64,000 nucleotides of DNA from Flabesymbios commensalis (taxonomy: Eukaryota; Annelida; Polychaeta; Terebellida; Flabelligeridae), in the NCBI GenBank assembly GCA_964017125.1, contig OZ024912.1, positions 78,946,769-79,010,768 on the forward strand, in the 5' to 3' direction. Each line of letters begins with the position of its first letter. Position 1 is the first letter of the stretch. This document shows, one piece after another, positions 59,027 through 64,000 of the stretch. The position numbers and the translations under genes are program-made. Below the pieces are notes generated by a model. That model saw nothing but the letters and a program-made list of their open reading frames with translations, made no database searches and had not been told where the DNA came from.

Positions 59027-59755
59027 GTACCTAGTTGTCATCAATATTGTCATAAAGATAATAATTTTAACATATCTTGGCCCTTTTATCTTATTTTCTA
59101 CTCAACTCCTCCTCCTCCTCCTCCTCCTCCTCCTCCTCCTCCTCCTCCTCCTCCTCCTCCTCCTCCTTTTTTTCTTCTTCCTCCTCCTCCTCCTACTTCT
59201 CACCCTCCTACTTCTCCTCCTCCTCCTTTTTTTCCTCCTCCTCCTCCTCCTCCTCCTCCTCCTCCTCCTCCTCCTCCTCCTCCTCCTCCTCTTCCTCCTC
59301 CTTCTCCTCCTTCTCCTTCTCCTCCTCCTCTTTTTCCTTTTCTTTCTTCTTCTCCTTCTCCTTCTTCTCCTCCTACTCCTCTTTTTCCTCCTCCTCCTCC
59401 TCCTCCTCTTATTCCTTCTCCTCTTCCTCCTCCTACTACTCCTCTCCTTCTCCTCCTTCTCCTTATCTTCCTCCTCCTCCTCCTCCTCCTCCTCTTCTTC
59501 CTCCTCCTCCTCCTCCTTTCCTCTTCTTCCTCCTCCTCCTCCTCCTTCTCCTCCTCCTCCTCCTCCTCCTCCTCTTCCTCCTCCTCCTCCTCTTCTTCCT
59601 TCTCCTCCACCTACTCCTCCTACTACTCCCCTCCTCCTCCTCCCCCTCCTCCTAGTACCTAGCTGTCATCAATATCGTCATAAAGATAATAACTTTAACA
59701 TATCTTGGTCCCTTTATCTTATTCTCTACTCAACTCCTCCTCTTCCTCCTCCTCC
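59027..59755 (+). repeat. (TCC)n pyrimidine tract flanked by a 90-bp direct repeat
   Basis: GTACCTAGTTGTCATCAATA to CTACTCAACTCC (59027-59110) is repeated nearly exactly at 59655-59736, each time leading into a TCC tract (59105-59652 and 59737-59790). The first tract is over 540 bp of almost pure pyrimidine. The poly-Leu and poly-Ser frames are shadows. Long mirror-like pyrimidine tracts can form triplex DNA. Confidence 0.93.
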
Positions 59756-59834
59756 TTCTCCTTCTCTTCCTTATCATCCTCCTCCTTCACCTGTGATATA
59801 AGTCTTATCTGTTATCATCAGATTTAGTCAGGCA

Positions 59835-60080
59835 GAACCATAAGATGACCTTGCAATATCGAATTACAATCATTTTTTTTACTTTTTCAGTTGACTATAA
59901 GCCATAGATCAAAAATTAGATGGCGTTCCAATTCCAATCTTTGTGGGTTTTTCAAAATCCAAGATGGCCGCCAAATTTTTTATAGCGACATAATACAAGC
60001 TCTAACTTCTCAACCAATTGACTTAGAGACATGATTTTGGTGTCTAGGTATATGTTTTGGGGGTCTGGGAACCCGATTTT
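59835..60080 (+). repeat. Left terminal inverted repeat of the nuclease-bearing element
   Basis: Its sequence order, a CTTGCAAT-type end, ATTACAATCATTTTTTT, TGGCGTTCCAA, TTTGTGGGTTTTTC, CCAAGATGGCCGCCAA, TTGGTGTCTA and ATGTTTTGGG, is mirrored on the opposite strand at 63765-64000. A 10-base difference near the outer end blurs the exact boundary. Confidence 0.7.
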
Positions 60081-60500
60081 GATGTTAACCTGGAGATCAA
60101 ATGCAGTACTGGTGACAATATGCAAAATGGCCACCAAATAGTTAAATAAACCGCTAAATAACGCCGTAACAGTCACAACTGGTGATTCTTGTTGATGTTT
60201 GTTATTAGGCCTAGGCATATGTTTGCCAAGTCTAATAATAATATGAATAGGCACTGCCTAGCGAGAGCTCGCTTCTATAATATACATTAATAATTATGCT
60301 GTATAGGCTAGGCCTATAGCCTATACGAAGTATCTTAGACTTTTAGTCTAAATCAAGCATTAGGGGCCTAATTACATTAATCATTGGTGAAGGAATTCGC
60401 TGATTTCTCAGACGATTCTCATGAAACTGTTCATATCACTATTGTATAGACCTATGACTATAGACAGTATAGTAGTAGGCCCATAGGCCAATTATTGTCT
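60081..60500. other. Sub-terminal non-coding part of the element
   Basis: It contains one more GCAAAATGGCCACCAAAT word and several TAGGCCTA words. No frame was seen. Confidence 0.4.
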
Positions 60501-60519
60501 AGACAGTCAGTCACTCACG

Positions 60520-61517
60520 CTGGGGAAGCAGAGCAGAGTTTGATTTTATAAAGAAAATAATCACCACACCATCTTGCCCTGAATACAATGGTTACATGAC
60601 AAGAAAAGCACGTGAAGCAGGTGTGTCTCCAGAACCGGCAATTAATAGGCATTATCTACCTCTCATCAACCACACGCCAAGTGATCCAAGCACTATACTG
60701 ACGGCTATGTCCAAGGCAATGACCATTTCGCAATGCTGCTCAGATAACACTCCCGTTTACAGCTGATATGCAGCTCTATCAAATAGGTGTCAGCATAATA
60801 TTTAACGATCCAAATCGTTTTAAAGATGTAGTGCCTATCCTTGGAGGAATGCACTTTCTAGAATGCTATATTTGCTCTATAGGTACCCTTGGGTCTCTAT
60901 TTTTAAATGCGTGGCGCCTTTGGGAGTGTTGACTCGATGCTAAATGAGAAGAAATTTCCACAAAATGTGAGGGCATCGAGGTTAGTCTTGAGGAATTTTT
61001 GAGGCCCATTTTTGAATCAAACCCAGGTGATGCGCCACCACCTCCAGGTTCAATGCCTGATCTAAGGAATTAAGGAATAAGCTGTCTGAACTGAGCAAGA
61101 AAAGCCAAACAAGTAAGGCATGGGTTGATAATGTCATTCGCCCAGTACTTTTAATGTTTTGTAGAGCAGTACATGAGGGTGATTTTGCTCTTCATATGTC
61201 ATCTGCTGAAATGATGATACCTCCCAAATTACTCACGTTATGGGACGTTATACGTGGAATGGATGCACAGTCTGCCTTACGATCTCCATAAAGCATTTAT
61301 GAAAGGCCAATTGTTTGATCACCTTATGGCTGGAATTTTCAATGGTAATATGGACGGACCAGTTTAGCGAATGCACCTGGATGCGCCATGGTCATGTGCC
61401 ATCTGGAGTCATTGGCACGGCAACGGATGAGAATCAAATGAAAATTTGGTCTCTTAGCATGGGCGCCTGTAGTGAGTTCGTAAGTCGGCTGAAGATGATG
61501 GGGGGATAAAAGGGAAA
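60520..61517 (+). pseudogene. Decayed N-terminal half of the XPG-nuclease element protein
   Basis: Conserved pieces can be read in changing frames: LPFTADMQLYQIGVSIIFND, then VVPILGGMHFLECYI, then FCRAVHEGDFALHMSSAEM, then WMRHGHVPSGVIGTATDEN. From memory, the same blocks in the same order precede the nuclease domain in a family of large proteins common in cnidarian and echinoderm genomes. Several frameshifts and stops interrupt them. The last piece (61315-61509) is in frame with the following ORF and is separated from it by a TAA. Confidence 0.6.
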
Positions 61518-61518
61518 A

Positions 61519-63411
61519 GTGAAAACGACACACAAGGAAGAATCACTAGTTAGGATTACAAATGATGCTAGTGATCGAAATGCACTAAAAGAAACATTGT
61601 GTCTTCTAATTGGCCCATTAAATCCATCTGATCATGAACAGGGCCAGCTACTAAATATCGTCACTGGACAACTAGCACCTCCTGAATGTAACGTCGACGA
61701 AGCATACGATATGGTAGCTAAACAGATGAAGGAATTCAGAGACAAGTGGCCAGGTGGTTTCTATGATAAAATTAGTAAGCAACCTATCAATATTGACCAT
61801 AAACGCAGGCATATTCCAGTGGATAACCACAAAATAATCTCACAGGATCTCATCTATGCTCGTGCACTCGGTTTGCTTGTCAGGAACAGAGATTTGAATT
61901 ACCAAGAAATACTGACACACAAGCTAGTTGCATACCCACCTGCTTTATTTGAGGAGAATGGTGCCATGCGAGTATGTAAAAATAAGGCTACACTCAAGAA
62001 CCAGCTAAAAATAGAGGTAAGCAACCGCACTAGCATACTTACACAGTCAAAAGTCATGGTGATAGACGCTGCTGCTATGATCTGAACCTTGGGTTGGCCA
62101 AAGAAAGGCAAAGTATCAGATCTCCTCACCGTCCTAAACCACCAAATATCAAACCTTCTACGCGAATATGATGTGTATCTGGTGTTTGACAGGTATTACC
62201 CCATGAGCATTAAAGCACATACTCGCATGCTCCGGATCGATCCAGGCAGCCGCGGTCACAAACTTCATATAAACTCCCCACTCCCAGCACAGGAAATATG
62301 TCTTTCAGTGTCAAAAAACAAGGAACAATTATATAAAATGATGGTTGCCAATTTGACACATTTTGAAACTGCCCCTGATACCACCTTTCACACCCTAGTT
62401 GTCACTGGTGCAGACCCAGTTCCTATTCAAATGACAAATACGTCAGTAATGACTTTTCTTTATGTCAATAAAATATCTGTCTGTCTGGTAACAGTAAATG
62501 GTCAGAGTGTGAAAATTAGGCGAGCAGATCTCCAAACAACACATGAGCAGGCAGATATCATAGTGGTCCAGCAAGCCATCAATGTGTCTCAGGCAGGTGG
62601 AACAGGAGTACAGATCACAGTCAGAACCGATGATACTGATATATTTGTGCTCCTGCTGCATTTCTACGACAAGCTGGATTGTTCGTCTACCATATATATG
62701 GAATATCCAAAAATATATCGAACGAAATTGGACATTCAATCAACAGCTCGTAAACACAAGTCACTGTTGCCAGATATTCTTGCAATCCATGCACTATCAG
62801 GGTGTGATTCAGTTGCTGCACTTCATGGCATAGGCAAGGGTATTGCTATAAATACTGTCTTGTCATTACTCGAGCAAGGATACACAATGCCACAATTTGG
62901 GCAGAATAATGCTGTTCTTCAAGATATAGTATCAGCTGGAACTAAATTCTACAGCAAGTGCTATGGATTTCCAGCCACCAGTGTGACCAAGTGTCGTCAG
63001 CTGGTGTGGGCTAAGAGAGCAGGCAACCGTTCACTGACTGGCGCTCCAAAGCTGGCGTCTCTGCCTCCAACTAACGAAGCGGCCATTGAGAACATGTTAC
63101 GCAGCCATCTGATAGTGATGATTTGGAAAGAAGCGATGTCACCTGATCCACCTAATGTAGATCCTTGTCAATATGGATTCGAGCAGGAGAGACTTGCTGG
63201 AACGCTCATTCCACGCACCGTAGAGGCAGGTGTGTCACTTGCCGTCGGATTTCTTTTGCAGCTCATACAATGTGGATGCAGTTCAAATTCCCCCTGCAAG
63301 ACAATGACCTGTACGTGTACGTCAGGCTTAAGCTGCTTCGTCTTCTGTTCCTGTAGCGTTAACGAGAACTGCTGTTGCCCTAACACTGTAAATACTAGTC
63401 AAAATGACTAG
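61519..63411 (+). pseudogene. XPG/FEN1-like nuclease with cysteine-rich tail, Academ-like transposon protein
   Basis: One reading frame, cut once by TGA at 62083-62085 where relatives as I remember them have Trp. Before it lies VMVIDAAAMI (Asp 183 of the first part), equivalent to the VAIDASMSIY strand of FEN1. After it, numbered from 62089: YDVYLVFDRY (Asp 34), THEQADIIV (Glu 153, Asp 156), RTDDTDIFVLL (Asp 181, 182, 184) and SGCDSVAALHGIGKG (Asp 240 plus a helix-hairpin-like GIGKG). These line up one by one with the metal-binding acids and DNA-binding turn of XPG/FEN1 nucleases. Residues 395-432 hold eleven cysteines in CxC and CxxxC steps, a probable zinc-binding tail. From memory, Academ DNA transposons carry an XPG-type nuclease and a Cys-rich finger, and the flanking inverted repeats support a transposon. 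The product is inferred, not shown. Confidence 0.6.
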
Positions 63412-63764
63412 AATTTGAATAACTTTGTACATAGCATGCGTAACTCTAGCTGAATTATGAACGTGTGTCGGGTTTAGTTGGAGTGCATTGTTTCAATGGG
63501 TTAAATAAATGGTCATAGTATTCAGTGGTACCAGTAGAAAACGCAATAAGCATAATTTAATAGTGAACACTGTAGCTAAGTACCAGTAACTAAGTTTATA
63601 CGTTTAATGAGTATACTTTCATGCTGCAGTATAATTGTGTCAGTAATTAATGAGTAAAATTTTTAAGCGTTGTTTGTTGTTGTTTATATAATTACTTATA
63701 TTTCTTGTGATTTTATCAATTTAGGATGTATACTACATCTAACCATAAAATAAACCACATAAAT
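63412..63764. other. 3' sub-terminal non-coding part of the element
   Basis: AT-rich sequence. GGTTAAATAAATGG (about 63500) may supply a poly(A) signal for the preceding frame. Otherwise nothing. Confidence 0.4.
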
Positions 63765-64000
63765 CGATTACTTGCCACCCAAAACATACTAATAGACACC
63801 AAATTCGAAGCTCCAAGTCTATTTTTAACGACGTTATGGCATTTTTAGTGATACGGCGGCCATCTTGGCGGCCATCTTGAATTTAAAAAAACCCACAAGA
63901 TTTGGGCATGGAACGCCAGCTGATTCCTTAACAGATGGATATTGTCTACTCAAAAATGCAAAAAAACGATTGTAATTTGACAATGCAAGGTTCAGCCACA
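63765..64000 (-). repeat. Right terminal inverted repeat of the nuclease-bearing element
   Basis: It is complementary to 59835-60080: CCCAAAACATACTAATAGAC, ACACCAAATTCGAAGC, two tandem GGCGGCCATCTTG words, AAAAACCCACAAGATTTGGG, GGAACGCCA, AAAAAACGATTGTAATTTGA and ATGCAAGGTTCAGCC. The window ends at or just before its outer boundary. Confidence 0.7.

Noticed and set aside
59022-59801. 259-codon poly-Leu/Ser/Pro frame
   Set aside because: Translation of a TCC tract; no complexity outside it.

Overview
The window looks like non-coding, repeat-packed nuclear DNA of an aquatic invertebrate animal. It holds tRNA-derived SINEs, LINE pieces with microsatellite tails, a CsRn1-type Gypsy fossil, a DIRS-type retroelement, piggyBac-type and other MITEs, fold-back elements and many minisatellites, at low gene density and with AT-rich spacers. 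The frequent word taggccta and the element mix would fit an echinoderm or hemichordate, but a mollusc or lancelet cannot be excluded; this is an impression, not a measurement.

Layout. 0-10 kb: a pseudo-tRNA/SINE head, short hairpin elements, a GTTGAAACTAGTTTC palindrome cluster, a 160-bp minisatellite (1.5-2.5 kb), a 21/42-bp minisatellite (3.4-3.95 kb), a complete dimeric SINE with 12-bp target duplication (4.05-4.34 kb), and the 3' end of an L2/CR1-like LINE (8.77-9.53 kb). 10-27 kb: an inverted pair of about 600-bp repeats (10.4-11.0 and 26.3-26.9 kb) encloses a broken CsRn1-like Gypsy fossil (13.2-17.5 kb), a TTCATGAA palindrome cluster, a perfect 31-bp hairpin, a fold-back structure made of short words (22.5-23.4 kb), a (CCAT)n block and a 240-bp satellite.

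29.2-31.9 kb is the only place with a credible host gene. Four or five exons with matching splice phases encode a nine-residue repeat array followed by a globular stretch that reads like ordinary protein. 33-35 kb is a 320-bp tandem array. 37.9-43.8 kb is a DIRS-type tyrosine-recombinase retroelement on the minus strand, with a small non-autonomous relative abutting its 3' end. 44.3-49.05 kb is a 4.1-kb long-inverted-repeat element sitting inside an older minisatellite. 49.5-56.3 kb is a MITE cluster (mariner-like, piggyBac-like and CAGCAAACAC hairpins) with three SINE copies in or beside it.

59.8-64 kb is the most unusual unit. Inverted repeats of about 230 bp flank a decayed gene for a protein with an intact-looking XPG/FEN1-type nuclease domain and a cysteine-rich tail. 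I read it as an Academ-like DNA transposon. Its terminal-repeat sequence resembles the 105-bp repeats at 21.5-21.9 kb and, more loosely, other arrays in the window that contain the word GATGGCCGCCA.
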